NCBI RefSeq assembly: GCF_910589235.1
Contig: NC_060965.1
Coordinates: 585,001 to 649,000, forward strand
DNA from: Vespa crabro
Taxonomy: Eukaryota; Arthropoda; Insecta; Hymenoptera; Vespidae
Direction: 5' to 3'
Length of the DNA stretch: 64,000 bases
Below, in pieces: positions 51,601 through 64,000 of the stretch. The translations under genes were made by a program, and so were the position numbers. The stretch's first letter is position 1. Each line of letters begins with the position of its first letter. Under the pieces are notes generated by a model. The model saw only the letters and a program-made list of their open reading frames with translations, ran no database searches and was not told the origin of the DNA.

Positions 51601-54600
51601 ATAATAATCATAAGAAGAGAAGAGGATCAGCCAGTCCGTGTAATTTAACATTGAGAAATGCAAAACGCTTACGAGGTGCTGGCTATGATACGGAAAGCGA
51701 CGTTCTTCCTGGCAGTGATGTAACTAGCGATGAGCATGAAACTGGGAAACAATCAAGTATACCGCACACTAGGAAGAAACAATCTAGGTGGAAAAAACGC
51801 TATTTACAAGCAGGCCTTTTTTCCGAATACAATAAGGAAGATGATTCCAAGAAAATCTCAACTACCGAGTCTAATTCTGGGAAGAATAAATTATTGTGTG
51901 ATACGAATGATCATTCATCCGCTTTATTACCTGCTTCCTATCAATGTGGTAAACTTTTACGTCAACGAAAAATGCCATTTCAATTGCCATACGATTTGTG
52001 GTGGTTACATACTCATTCGAGATTACCAGGTAGAGATCTAGTGCCATCTTGGAATTACAAGTAAGTGGAATTTAGATAGCCTATGGACTATTCATTTTTT
52101 TTTTTTTTTTTTTTTTTTTTTTATTTCTTATATATGTATATATATGATGCATTGGATTGTAGGAAAATTAGAACAAACGTTTATTATGATGTCAAACCAA
52201 CAACTTTATACGAGGCACAGGCCTGTGAATGTAAACCAGAAAGTGGTTGTGGCGATGATTGCATTAATCGTATGGTATTCAGCGAATGTTCCCCGCAGTT
52301 CTGTCCTTGTGGTGAGAAATGTGAAAATCAAAGAATTCAAAAACATGACTGGGCACCAGGACTGCAGAGGTTTATGACAGAAGACAAAGGTTGGGGTGTA
52401 AGAACCCAACAATCCATTAAATCAGGAGATTTTATTCTAGAATATGTCGGTGAAGTTGTTTCGGAGCGAGAATTTAAATCCAGGATGGCAACAAGGTATT
52501 CTATCTGTTTTTTTTTTTTCTTTTTCTTTTTTTTTTTTTTTTTTTTTTTTTTGGACACTTTTCAAACATTACAGCCATGTTTTAATGTTAAAATAAAAAA
52601 AAAAAGATAATTTTTTTTGGCTCATTCTTCATTTAGATACGCCAATGATACGCATCATTATTGTTTACACTTGGACGGAGGTTTGGTAATTGACGGTCAT
52701 CGTATGGGTGGCGATGGGAGGTTTGTTAATCATTCGTGTGAACCTAATTGCGAAATGCAAAAGTGGAGTGTACATGGACTACCGCGAATGGCTTTATTTG
52801 CGTCCAGAGATATAAACCCTGGGGAAGAACTAACGTATGATTACAATTTTGCTCTCTTTAATCCATCGGAAGGCCAGCAATGTAGATGCGGTAGTAGCGC
52901 GTGCAGAGGAGTTATAGGTATATAATATATGACATTTGTCGGGATGAAAACGTCGTCTATATCTTTATGCCAATATTTTATTTTTGATTTTATCAGGTGG
53001 AAAAAGTCAAAGGGTGCCAAGAACTATTACCTCGATTCCTTCTCAAATAGAATCTACAGAAAGAAGATCAGTGGGTAGGCCCCGTAAAAATGTTCGTAAA
53101 TCCAACACGGTGCAATCCACTAATTCTAAAGGAATTTGCAAATCGCGCAAAGTAGGCGATTCTAGTCTCGTTAATGCACCTATGCTGAAACCAATGTCGC
53201 ACCAACAACGTTGTTTCGCCCAGCAACATCATTGCTTCCTATTAAGAAACTTAGAGAAAGTAAGACGACTTAAATCTTCGATTAATCAAGTGCAAGTACA
53301 AAATGGTAAAACAAAATGTAGTAGTACGCATAATATTAAGGAAAAAAGTTCTGGCGATTCAAAGACGCAATCGGACGCATTCTTTTCTCAATTAACGGCA
53401 TTAACGAATACTAATGCAAGAACCGTACGTACACGAAGACTTGCACAAGCGCAGGATGATCCAGAAGTGCATAAGACTGCCAAATTAGCTAAGGTTCATA
53501 CACTTTTTATAAATTAAAACCCACGTACAAACCAATCACATTTATCTACAATTTGTACATTCTTTTTTGTTTTTTTTTTCTTTTTTTCTTTCTTTCTTTT
53601 CTAAAAAATTATTTTTTTTTTTTTTTTTTTTTTTTTTTTATTTTTGTTTCTTTCTTTTTTTTTTTTTAGGTGCTAAAAGATTTATACTCTATAGTAGCAA
53701 ACGCTAATGATGAAAATGGCCAATTATTGTGCACACCATTTGTGAATTTACCTGCTAAAAGAAAATTACCTGATTATTACGAAAAAATACCAGATCCTAT
53801 AGATTTGAGTACTATAGATCAATGTATTGGCACCGGCCATTATAAAACTGCAGAACAATTTGATCAAGATATGATCAGACTTTTTGATAACAATGTCAGG
53901 TTCTTTGGCAGAACATCCGAAGTTGGAATAGCGGCCGCAAGACTTAGAAAATTATATTTGGGAAGTAAACCTGATTTTGTAGAAGCTATTACGGAAGCAA
54001 CGGGCTCACCTCCGTCTCAAGGATTCTTACCTCCGCGAGGATCTACCGCTGGAGAAGAAGATGTTATCAGATGTATATGTGGATTGCATAGGTAATCGAA
54101 GACAAATGGTTCGAACGATCTAATCATTTCCAGTATTTATCTTTCTTTTAATGTAATACAAATTTATCTTTATTCAGGGACGAGGGCCTAATGATTCAAT
54201 GCGAACGTTGTCTCGTATGGCAACACTGTGATTGTGTCAAAGCTGATACAAGCATTGAATCTTATTTGTGCGAAAGATGTCAGCCAAGACCGGTTGATCT
54301 AGAGATACCATTGGAAGGTGAGGAAGAAGAAGAAGGCAAGAAACATTATGTAACCTTATTGCGAGGAGATCTACAACTTAGACAAGGAGATACGGTATAT
54401 GTATTAAGAGATACACCTGAAAAGCATACGTATAAAACTATTCAAAAGCCTGATTACGAACAGATGGATATCTTTAGAATCGAACGACTTTGGAAAAATA
54501 CCGAGTAGGTTTTTGTTGAATGTGAAAAGAAAAAGGAAAAACGAGCCATACGAAATATTACGTTTTGCTATAAAATAATATTATATTATTTTACAGGGGA

Positions 54601-55654
54601 GAAAGATTTGTCTTTGGTCATCATTATTTAAGACCTCATGAAACTTATCATGAACCAACTCGAAAGTTTTATGAAAATGAAGTAGTATGCGCTCCGTTGT
54701 ACGAAGCAGTTCCATGTGACCTTGTTGCCGAACGTTGTTGGGTCCTTGATCCGCATACTTATTGCAAAGGTATTACAGTTAATTGCACGGTATCAATGAC
54801 CGATATAATACAGATATATACTTTACTATGTGTGTATATGCGAATTATTTTTCTTTCTTTTTACTTTTTTATTTATTTATTTATTTATTTTTTTTTTTTT
54901 TTTTTTCCTTTTTATCCCTTTTTATTTTAATATTTTATAACGAACATAGGCCGACCAGTTGGGTCTACACCAGAGCATACTTATGTTTGTGAGTATCGCG
55001 TTGATCGCGCTGCACGTCTTTTTACAAAAGTTGCCAGAGCCAGACATCAGGTGTGCACGAAACCTTATGCATTCGAAACATTTTCGCAACGGATTAAACA
55101 TTATCGCACATACTTGGTAAATCAGTAATATTTAATAGCATTAAAATTCATTAATCAAAGTTAAGGGATATGTCGGAAGAATCACTGAAAATCTAATATT
55201 ATAATTGTTTCTAGCCTCACAGTCTTGATGGTATTAACGTTGGCACTAAAATTAATAAAGATAAGAAAAAGAATAATCAAGATGCAGATAGTAATCATAA
55301 TCAGAAAACGGAGTCAACTGATAATACGAAAGTAAATAGTAAAGATAAAGCGTCTAATAGCAGGACTAGACGGAGATCGAGTGAAATTTTAACTATTACG
55401 CCAACTGTTACATCTTATGCTCAGGTAAATCAATCGGGATAACAGGTTGTAATTTCTATTCTTTTGAACTTTCATAAAATCGAATTTATAAAAATAAAAA
55501 CTTTTTACAGAGGGAAGAACAGAGAAAGAGACTGAATAGTATTCTGATTAATTTGTTGCAAAAAATGCCAAACAAGAAAGATCCATTGGATTTATCCTTC
55601 CTTCTGGAAAGGAACAGACGAAATCGTAAAAGACCAATCGGACTCAATCCGTGA
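47616..55654 (+). CDS. ash1: Histone-lysine N-methyltransferase Ash1, 13 coding exons
   Basis: Exons: 47616-47787, 47946-48160, 48266-48388, 48495-52060, 52163-52495, 52637-52917, 52997-53493, 53670-54091, 54178-54504, 54597-54769, 54950-55116, 55215-55424 and 55511-55654. They total 6630 nt (2209 residues), close to fly Ash1. An in-frame TGA lies one codon before the start codon. Seen: an acidic Ser/Glu N terminus; polyQ (48572-48690); two AT-hooks at about residues 386-405 (KPGRPAK, GPGRPRLK); a long Lys/Ser/Asn-rich disordered part; AWS at about 1380-1417; SET at about 1430-1550 with NHSCEPNC and ELTYDYNF; postSET CRCGSSAC; another AT-hook (SVGRPRKN) near 1590; a bromodomain at about 1730-1830; PHD at about 1864-1912; and BAH at about 1935-2090. 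Ash1 is a trithorax-group enzyme that methylates H3K36 and opposes Polycomb silencing. The bromodomain has Gly where acetyl-lysine readers have Asn, as I recall for ASH1L. Confidence 0.97.
48572..48690 (+). repeat. Coding CAA/CAG repeat (polyQ) in ash1
   Basis: About 35 Gln codons, mixed CAA and CAG and broken by single Pro and His codons, lie at the start of the large exon 4. The sequence is in frame with the exon and is read as a polyglutamine stretch. Confidence 0.9.
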
Positions 55655-56155
55655 CATTGGATAATACAACAACAATAATATTGTGTTATGTGTAGGTAAC
55701 AAACTTTTACTACGATTGGGGTAGATAAACTGGCTAATCAGTAGATAACTCGGAACAGCAATACGTAAATGTACTATTTTGTCCTTCTCTTAAAGAAAAT
55801 GTTGAAAAAGCGTTTCCTTTTTCATACAACCCGTCCATTCATATAATCTGTATTGGAAACGTAGCCATGCATTACATTTCCTCGATAAATTACATGAATT
55901 AAGATGTTTTTATATATTGTTTTCGTGTGTATAAAAAAGAAAAAAAAAAAAAGAAAAAAAAAAAGAAAAAGAAAAAAAAAGAAAAAAAAAACTATAGAAA
56001 ATTTACCTTGCTCGGAAATTTTCTACAGTTTTTCTCGTATTTTTATGTGAAGGACTGTATTTTCACTGACACTTTCGAATCTTTGTATAGTACTTTTTTA
56101 TGAGAATTTATTTGAAGATACGTAATTGTAATGAAAGATTGACTTTAATTTTGCC

Positions 56156-56161
56156 AATAAA
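56156..56161 (+). terminator. ash1: Candidate ash1 polyadenylation signal
   Basis: A plus-strand AATAAA lies about 500 nt past the stop codon and is followed by GT-containing sequence. It is the first clear canonical signal after the stop, but later AATAAA words exist near 56247 and 56320. Confidence 0.4.
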
Positions 56162-56763
56162 ATGTGGCATAATATCCTGGCATACTGATACACGAATATC
56201 AGATCTGATTCGAGTTTCAGTGAAAAAATAGTCGCTAATTATTTATAAAAAATAAAATCCCAAATAGTATATCGGATACAGTTTGTAACTGTTTTGACAT
56301 ACTAATGGTGATTTTCATATAAATAAAAACTATCTAAAGATCTACGATTTCAAATGCATATAAAGCAAAAGAAACGTTATTCTCTATCTGGGTGTAGCAG
56401 GCTACTTTAATATTGAAAAATTGTATAGAATCATTTGTAAATCCTTTCATAGTTGATGTAGTTAAATGTACAAATAATGAATTACACAAAGAAAGAGATC
56501 ATACGAAGGAACAAACGAAAATAATGAACATGTAGATTAATAGAAGGAAAAGAAGAGAGAGAACGTGTGACAATTTATTGCACAAAAGTAATATTATATT
56601 TTTCATAAAACCCAGTGTCATTTGAATTAAGTGTATAGTAGGTTTTTCAATTAATAGAACAAGTTTGACTAATGTATTTAATTTATCTATATGAGTTATT
56701 AAAACTCAAGAGTGTTTAAACATTGCTATGAATTGAATTGTAAATAGATATATACATATATAT

Positions 56764-56800
<37 letters not shown>

Positions 56801-57142
56801 CATACACACATATACACATAATATATATACATTTAGATATATACATACGAGGTGTATTGTGAGAGCACATTACGACACACACACACACACACACACACAA
56901 ATATGTGACATCAGCTGCTGCATGCACACAAACACAATTTACTATTTATTGCTGCATTAAAAAGTATGGTAATCATGTTATATTAATGTATTTAATATGC
57001 ATATGCACTTAATATGCGTAAGATTTATTTTATATTTTAATTGTAGCGTATTACCTGATATATTTCTATTTTCATTAAATTAATTATTTCATCTAAGGTG
57101 ACGTAAGGCGAAAGTATTTGGTGCGAATTGTGTGCATTTCTT

Positions 57143-57145
<3 letters not shown>

Positions 57146-57238
<93 letters not shown>
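57146..57238. repeat. (TA)n microsatellite, about 92 bp
   Basis: This is the longest uninterrupted TA run in the window. It lies between the two convergent genes. Confidence 0.95.
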
Positions 57239-57240
<2 letters not shown>

Positions 57241-59748
57241 TATATAGATTGGTCGATTAACAAAGTATATTAAATATATTTTAACATAATGATTTGTTTT
57301 ACATTTATAATCAATAAATTTTTATATTATATTGTTAGTAGGAGGATATTTAAAGAAAAATATTTATATAAGAGGAGGAACTAACAAGGGTGGAGGTATC
57401 ATGGATACTAAATTAGTTTAGCGCGTGATGATTTTATTAAACATTGGATATCTAAGAAAGCTTAAAAAGTCTAAATAATAACATAGTATACAGACGGACG
57501 AGCTATTATCCATGACAGATATTTTGGTTTCCTTTTTAAAATAGATATATCATTCTACACAGTTCTACAGTTAATGTCATATAAACTATACAGTGCACTT
57601 ACATGATCATAATTGTGTAACATGAATCATCGTTTGGAAGCATAACATCTCTGCACAATATGTGTATTTAGGCTTTCTGGAATGCTTTCATTATTGCTAT
57701 ATATATAAACACAGATAATACCATGACGTTTATTATGTTATCACAATATACAAGAAGCTATTGACACTGATATATTCAAATATATAAACTTGTATTATAT
57801 AACTTTTATACTAAGTGTCCTTCAAATATTCATCATCTATCAATTACATCCATTCTATAAAAGTAAATAAAATACGTCATCAAGCATAATGAAATATGTA
57901 AGTCTATAACTGTACGCGAGTAGATACCTCTAAATTAAGAATCTTTTTCTAATTGTTTACGCGTTATTTTGTTTTTGATTGCATATTTAAATGCAATCGT
58001 TTCGAAATTTTCATATTAGCACATAATAAAAATCAACGAAGTATCTACTCTTATGCTTTATAATATTACAAAAATACTTACATATTAGTGGCTATAACTA
58101 AAAACACGTAATCGTTTATCTCGCCCAATATGTTTTTCGTCTTACGTCTAAATTGAAAAAATAAAAAGCGAAAAGATTTAATAAAGCCCGTGGAGACAAA
58201 CAAAGTAATCTCGATTAAAATAAAACGTATTTGTCGTTAATCTACAAATCGTGGTAATAAACTTTATACTTTTTACTCTTCTGATGATTGAATATTTAAT
58301 TGAAATCATACATACAAATTTTGCGATGATTACAGCGGCAACTCTTTAAATTGTATAAGTAGAATATGTACAGATTACTGTATTTCTTTCTGAAAAAGAT
58401 AAATATATACATAAAAATCGAATTATACTGTCCACTCGCATGCGTTTTATTCGAAAATTTTACTCCTTCCCTTTGATTATTGTCTTTTGTAAAAAAATTG
58501 AAATTATTTTAAAAACATATGCATAAATGTTACGACTGTTAAAACAAAAAAGTTGTATTTCCTTTGCTTCACTCTTTATTATAACTTTGCATAGAATTAT
58601 CAAGGAATACATATAAAGAAATAATTGAATATTATGATCTTTTTTTGCTAATGGACAATTCATAGTTTTAACGATTAATGCAAAGATAGGACTAAAAGAA
58701 TAGCAAATGAATATTTTCTTCTTATTTAAGTTTATTTAGAAAATATACACTAATTACTAAAATTGTTATAATATAATAATTATTGATAAAATAGGTAGAA
58801 GAAATCTTTTATTTCTTTGAATAAGTTTGTACACATTTTCGTTAACAATTAAATTTATCGATTATGCACTATAATCTTTCTCGTATAGAAAAAATTTCGA
58901 ATATGACGCATTTGGGTGATTTTACAGAAGGCATTGCGAATATTGTGAGCTTTGAATTGTGGTAACATTATAATGGTATTCTATCCTACACTTATCCTAA
59001 ATAGATTTTCTGATTATTTCTTATAAAATATGTCACACTCTCTTCATACTTCTTAATATTCTCACAGTTTGAATATATAGTCATCTAAATTCTAATTTAT
59101 TGTATAATCAACTTGATGTACTTGGTAAAGACTTTTCATTCGAAATGTCTCTCACTGTACAATATTTTTTTTAAGGAAGAGCAGATAACAAGATTTTTAT
59201 GTTTAATAGTATAAGTACAATGTACTTAACTATAACTTAAAGATTTTTGACAGTATAAACATTTGCCAAGTTATCTGCCTTACCTACGTTTTCTTTTTTA
59301 AAATTTCCATTATAATCATAATCGGGTTAATTACTTGTATATTAACCCTGATTATTCACATATATTTTTAAAATGCAAGTGCTTATATTATTACAACACA
59401 GATAGTCACGTGACATTACTTACTTGATCACAATTATGAAAAAATTTTCGCGATATATATTTTATATAACTAATCCGACACTTTTTAACTCTCTACAGAA
59501 AAATGTGTAAGAGAATAATATATAATAATACACCATTTTGAAAATAGAAAAACCACAAAATTCTTATTATTATTAAAAAAGATATTTGCATTTTCGAATA
59601 TATAGACAGAGGAATTACACTGGATTACAGATACATTTAACATGCTACATGAGCAACGGAAATATATTTTATGTTATTTATTTCATAATTTTTAGATTTA
59701 CATGCTATAATATTTTGTTTCTCTAGAAATTAATTTTTTTTTCTTTTT

Positions 59749-59754
<6 letters not shown>

Positions 59755-59795
<41 letters not shown>

Positions 59796-59833
59796 TAATA
59801 TATATATATATACACACACATATATATATACAT

Positions 59834-59878
<45 letters not shown>
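59755..59878. repeat. Compound AT/AC microsatellite
   Basis: Alternating AT with CACA and ATAATAT interruptions over about 120 bp; it yields only Tyr/Ile spurious frames. Confidence 0.9.
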
Positions 59879-59882
<4 letters not shown>

Positions 59883-60753
59883 CTCGTAAACTCAATTGAT
59901 CGTTCTTATTATTATCCTTTAGAAAAGAGTATAAATAAAAATATATATTTTTTTTTTCTTGCAATTCTGATCTCTATGACATTTGTACCAAACATTAAGA
60001 GGCTTATATTCTTGCCTATATCATTTTTCTTCCTTTAGTTTTGTATATAAGGATAAAGATAGTTATTAGTCTTTACAGTCCTTTCGTATAATAAAAAATA
60101 ATTTTGTATAAGTCCAAGAATAATTCATTCATGCCATATCTTTATACAACATCATTGATATGGAAAGTTGAAACAAAATGGGTATTTGTTCTTGATTTTC
60201 TGCATGACAAAATATAACAATATTTTTTAAAAATTTGTCTTAAAATATAAATATAGATTACCAATTATTTTTGCATAACTCAATAATGAGATATGTACAT
60301 ATTTACACGGTTTCTTTCATAATAATAATGATAAATAATTAAAGATTGTTGCCATAATACTAATCATGTAATGTATCCATACATAGTAATATTCCTCTTT
60401 AAACATTTGTTATAAACCCGTTATAAAAGTAATAATTATACTATTCATATCGATTATATGTCAATGTTATGTTAATGCACTTGCAGAATTAGAACTACGT
60501 TTAATCGATAACTAAATATATATATACATATACATATATATGTATGTATATGTGTATGTATATATGTATATATATATATATATAGTAGGATTATTTTCTA
60601 TGATATAGTAATTAAATTTATAAAATGATTTTGCTTCCTGCATTCTCAATGCACCACTTTGTAAAATATATAATTTAGAATTTTGATACGATATAATTTT
60701 AATGCCTTAATAAGATTTGTTTACTGTATTGTTGAAGCATCGAAAGCATATCG

Positions 60754-60759
60754 TTTATT
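60754..60759 (-). terminator. Candidate polyadenylation signal of the hnRNP U-like gene
   Basis: TTTATT on the plus strand gives AATAAA on the transcript, about 105 nt past the distal stop codon. Other AT-rich candidates exist further left. Confidence 0.35.
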
Positions 60760-60861
60760 GCTATTATTGCAATATTTCCTAAAAAACATATACATTGCAA
60801 GATAGTGAAACAAAAAATGAATGTATTATTGCTACGTTTCTTTTATCTAGAAATATATTTT

Positions 60862-61037
60862 CTACTTGTGTTGTTGGGACTGTTGGACGTCTGTAGTAGC
60901 ATTCTGAGAGGGAAAAGAATATGTCTGTGTATATCCTTGCCATCTTTGTGGGTGACTATACTTAGCCTCTGAATCTTCAGAGATTTCTGTTACACTTGTG
61001 CTTACCTGTAAATAGGAATATTCATACATGTTTCATG

Positions 61038-61105
<68 letters not shown>

Positions 61106-63153
61106 TATTTATTTATACTTAGAATGTAAATATATCATTGCAAATGATTGATTATTATAAATCAATATTATTTTCACAATTGGTTATTTTGACACGCTAT
61201 TTTGGTATGATAAATTTAAGGAAAGCCAATTACTATTGTCTACGAAAGAAATATTTACTCGTAATAATAAGCAAGGTAAATATATATATAAAAAAAGAAA
61301 GAAAGAAAGAAAGAAAAAAAAAACAATAGCATTATTAGACAGAAGCTTATTTTACTGAGTGATATCCACCATGGTTTCTATAAGCAAATAATCTTAATAC
61401 ATTTTAAAAGATTATTATTGCTGTAAGTAAACACTTACTTTTTGAAGTGTAGTCTTTAAAAAATATCTCATTACTCATTGTTCAATTTTGTGTGTACAAG
61501 ATTATTTTGTCTATATACCATTAGTGTTTGTACAATTTTATTAATATCTTAAATGAGAATCAGAAAGTGAGGTAGTAGAGTGAGTGGTCCTTTCTAAAAA
61601 ATAATATAGAACATTATGAGAATGTTCAGATTTTTATATGTATTTTTCTTTTCTTTTTTTTTTTTTTTTCCTCAAAATATGTGTAGCAATATAAATATTA
61701 TTTTTAAACTCCATCAACTTCTTTTATACATATAAACACAAAAAGAAAACAAAATAAGTTTAGATATACGATCATTCTCTTCGTCGATGTATTCATCACA
61801 GTCATTTAATAATTCTTTTATATGTAATGTGCAATATGTAACAGCTTGAATTATGCTATCTTATAGCATACTCCTTTACTCCATGTTTAGAAATCTAAAA
61901 GTAATTCGTCAGTATGAGACGAAATAATTTTTAGCTATTTAACTAGTTACATAAATAAATATGTGAACAACAGTATAGAAACAAGAAAAATTGAAGGCAT
62001 CTATACCTTACTTTCTGTTCCACTCTGGTAACATTTACTGTGCTGGATTATTGTTTGCTTACAGCTTGGCTACCAGCTGCAGTTGTCTGCCCACTTGACT
62101 GCTGCGGATCCCAATACTGATTATAATACTGTTGGTTCCAATTTCCATTGCCATAATCTTGTTGATTGTAACTACATTGGCTGTATGATCCTTGGCCATA
62201 ACTCTTCCAACTGCCTGATTGCTGCTGTCCTGCCCATCCTCCTTGTCCCCAACCTCCTTGTGATTGGCTGCTATTTGACCAACTACCACCTTGTTGATTC
62301 CATCCTGATGGTTGTGATCCTTGGTAACTACTAATAATAAACGAAAATAGATATTAAGCGATAAACGTTGTATCCTTGAAAGACGATGGAAAAAAAAATT
62401 AAAAAAAGAGAGAGAGAGAAAGAGAAAAAGAAAATCAGATGTCTAATTAGGTATATATTATCTCAACGCAAAACATCTTATACCTTGCAGAACCCCAACC
62501 ACTTTGTCGCGCTACTGATCGATTTCTATCATTTCCACTTCTTCTGTCATTATTTCCACCTCTCCTATCTCCTCCACGATGTGGTGGGATAGGCATACCA
62601 CCTCTGCTTCTCCAGTTGCTTGGTGGACCATATCCACCACTGTGCCTCATATGACCTCCTCTTAAAGATCTGTCTCTCCAACTTCCCATACTACTACTAC
62701 CACGCCACATGGAATTACGATTTCTATTTGAATCTAAAAAACCAATACACAGTCAAATCATGTTATTATTATTATTACTATCGTCATCATTATCATTGCA
62801 TAAGAAAACAGATTAGAAAAACAAAATTACTCACAATTATTTCGTCTGTCGCGATGATCCCGATGATCCCGACTATCTCGACTGTCTCGACTGTCTCGAC
62901 TATCTCTACTGTCACGACTATTTCTTGAATCACGGTTATCTTTGTGGCCTTCACTTCTTTCGAATCTTGGTCGTTTACTGGCAGATTGTTGGCCATAACC
63001 GGCTTCCTTTCCTTCTTTGTTGTATTTTTCAATTAATTTTCTACCATCTTCTTTATTAAGTTCAACCCAAACCGTATTATCGAAGAGTTCTCCTACCTCT
63101 GGAGCACTAAAATTGGCTTTAAAATTGAAAATTTTAATTACAAAATGTGCACG

Positions 63154-63184
<31 letters not shown>

Positions 63185-64000
63185 ACCATGTATTTAAATG
63201 TATACACGTTATTCAATAATTGCATGTGAAATTTACAGCAACGGATAGGATTACTGATATCATTGCAGAAAAATAATTATGAAAAATTTTTAACAAACCT
63301 TTCATTTCCATGACCACGGAATCAGGAACACCCTTTCCATCAATTGCTTCATGCTTAGCAGTACGTGATTTAAATTCTTCGTTCGTTGGTATTACAACTA
63401 TTGCCTTACGTTGAAATTCACGGAAATTCTTCATTTTTCGTCTTTGTGCAGAAGGATACACATTTGTCTGTATAAATTTCATAAAAAAATATATATATAT
63501 TACAATAGAGTTTTTTGTTAGATACAAAAACGTCAATTACATTTTTTGATTTCAACGATATATATATATATATTTTTTACATTATTTCTCACCTGATCTA
63601 AAATGTAATTACGTCTTCTACTACATGCCATTTCTAATAACTTGTTTAAAGTACGAGTACATTTTTCAATAAGTACTTCCCATCTACCATGGTAGTTTTG
63701 TTTTCGTGGTTGGCCCATATTCTAAATAAAAATTGGAATTATTTCTCTTATGAATAAAGAATAGCGGCATATTTTATATACGTACTTTCATTTTATCAAC
63801 AAGCGTGCTTATTCCCAAAATATTGTACATTTTTTCTGGATATTGCGCCGCATGTTTTGTTGCCCATACAGTTTTTCCAGCAGCCGGTAAGCCACACATC
63901 ATCAGAACTTCACAATCCTGTTTTGTCTCTGGTCTTCGTGGTCCAGGGGTACTATGTTCTAAATCAACGGTACCAACTACCGTGTATCCTTCCAAAATTT
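60862..64000 (-). CDS. Heterogeneous nuclear ribonucleoprotein U-like protein, 5' part outside window
   Basis: Partial gene; exons in transcript order: 64000-63786, 63721-63593, 63467-63299, 63116-62835, 62733-62484, 62330-62063 and 61005-60862, all in matching phase. The visible part begins just before the ATPase-like domain with Walker A GLPAAGKT. It continues with CEVLMMCGLP, RRRNYILDQ, TNVYPSAQRRKM and RKAIVVIPT, all hnRNP U/HNRNPUL family hallmarks. Then come an Arg-Asp-Ser repeat, an RGG-type Gly/Arg region and a Gln/Gly/Trp/Tyr/Asn-rich low-complexity tail. Family members bind RNA and act in nuclear RNA processing, chromatin attachment and DNA-damage responses. The N-terminal SAP and SPRY parts would lie beyond the right edge. 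Whether it is the U or U-like paralogue cannot be decided. Confidence 0.94.
61006..62062 (-). other. Last intron of the hnRNP U-like gene
   Basis: This 1.06 kb intron starts GTAAGC and ends ACAG. It holds an AT microsatellite at about 61041-61105 and nothing coding. When it is retained, this region is the 3' UTR of the shorter isoform. Confidence 0.6.
62048..62330 (-). CDS. Alternative 3' end of the hnRNP U-like gene (unspliced penultimate exon)
   Basis: If the donor at 62062-62061 is not used, the penultimate exon reads on to ..SQAVSKQ and a TAA at 62048-62050. If used, it joins the exon at 61005 and adds a 47-residue tail rich in Ser, Gln and Glu that ends at a TAG (60862-60864). Both routes are in frame, and both begin the variable tail with Val-Ser because the intron and the last exon start with the same bases, GTAAGCA. 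Confidence 0.6.
62838..62945 (-). repeat. Coding Arg-Asp-Ser repeat in the hnRNP U-like gene
   Basis: A tandem 9-bp unit encodes DSR, with variants NSR, DHR and DRR, about a dozen times. It lies between the ATPase-like domain and the RGG region and resembles an RS-type charged repeat. Confidence 0.85.

Larger units (their letters stand above)
55655..60861. other. AT-rich convergent 3' flanks of ash1 and the hnRNP U-like gene
   Basis: No coding exon is supported in these 5.2 kb. The left part is ash1 3' UTR and the right edge is 3' UTR of the minus-strand gene. Between them is very AT-rich sequence with few CpG, AT microsatellites at 57146-57238 (about 46 units) and about 59755-59878, and CA/AC tracts near 56875-56900. 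Confidence 0.6.

Overview
This is eukaryotic nuclear DNA from an insect, most likely a hymenopteran (bee, wasp or ant). Four spliced protein genes can be rebuilt by joining exons with matching phase and GT..AG borders. Their proteins are animal regulators with insect-like sequence. The DNA is AT-rich and full of microsatellites, yet CpG is abundant over much of the window, as in Hymenoptera. The order-level call is an inference.

Layout. (1) About 0.7-10.36 kb, minus strand: a membrane-anchored SMP-C2-C1 lipid-transfer protein of TMEM24/C2CD2L type, in 15 or 16 coding exons. (2) 10.36-26.16 kb: a 15.8 kb stretch with no recognisable coding exon, dominated by microsatellites. (3) 26.16-44.70 kb, minus strand: enabled (ena), nine coding exons, about 828 aa, with a 12.3 kb first intron. 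(4) 44.70-47.62 kb: a divergent promoter interval between ena and ash1. (5) 47.62-55.65 kb, plus strand: ash1, 13 coding exons, 2209 codons plus stop, with the complete AWS-SET-postSET-bromodomain-PHD-BAH series. (6) 55.65-60.86 kb: AT-rich convergent 3' flanks. (7) 60.86-64.00 kb, minus strand: the 3' part of an hnRNP U-like gene that runs off the right edge.

The genes do not form one pathway. The first gene would act at ER-plasma membrane contacts, Ena at actin barbed ends, Ash1 on chromatin (H3K36 methylation), and the hnRNP U-like protein on nuclear RNA. The only shared-control arrangement visible is the ena/ash1 head-to-head pair, whose start codons lie 2.9 kb apart.

I did not find a wholly new biological system. 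The points most worth checking are the C1-tailed TMEM24-like architecture, several tiny or hidden exons (5, 24 and 29 nt), a phase-neutral ena cassette exon, QY-type repeats in Ena, an alternative hnRNP U-like C terminus, and two unusual intronic repeat blocks. No tRNA, rRNA or CRISPR array was recognised. All exon borders were read by eye without transcript evidence.
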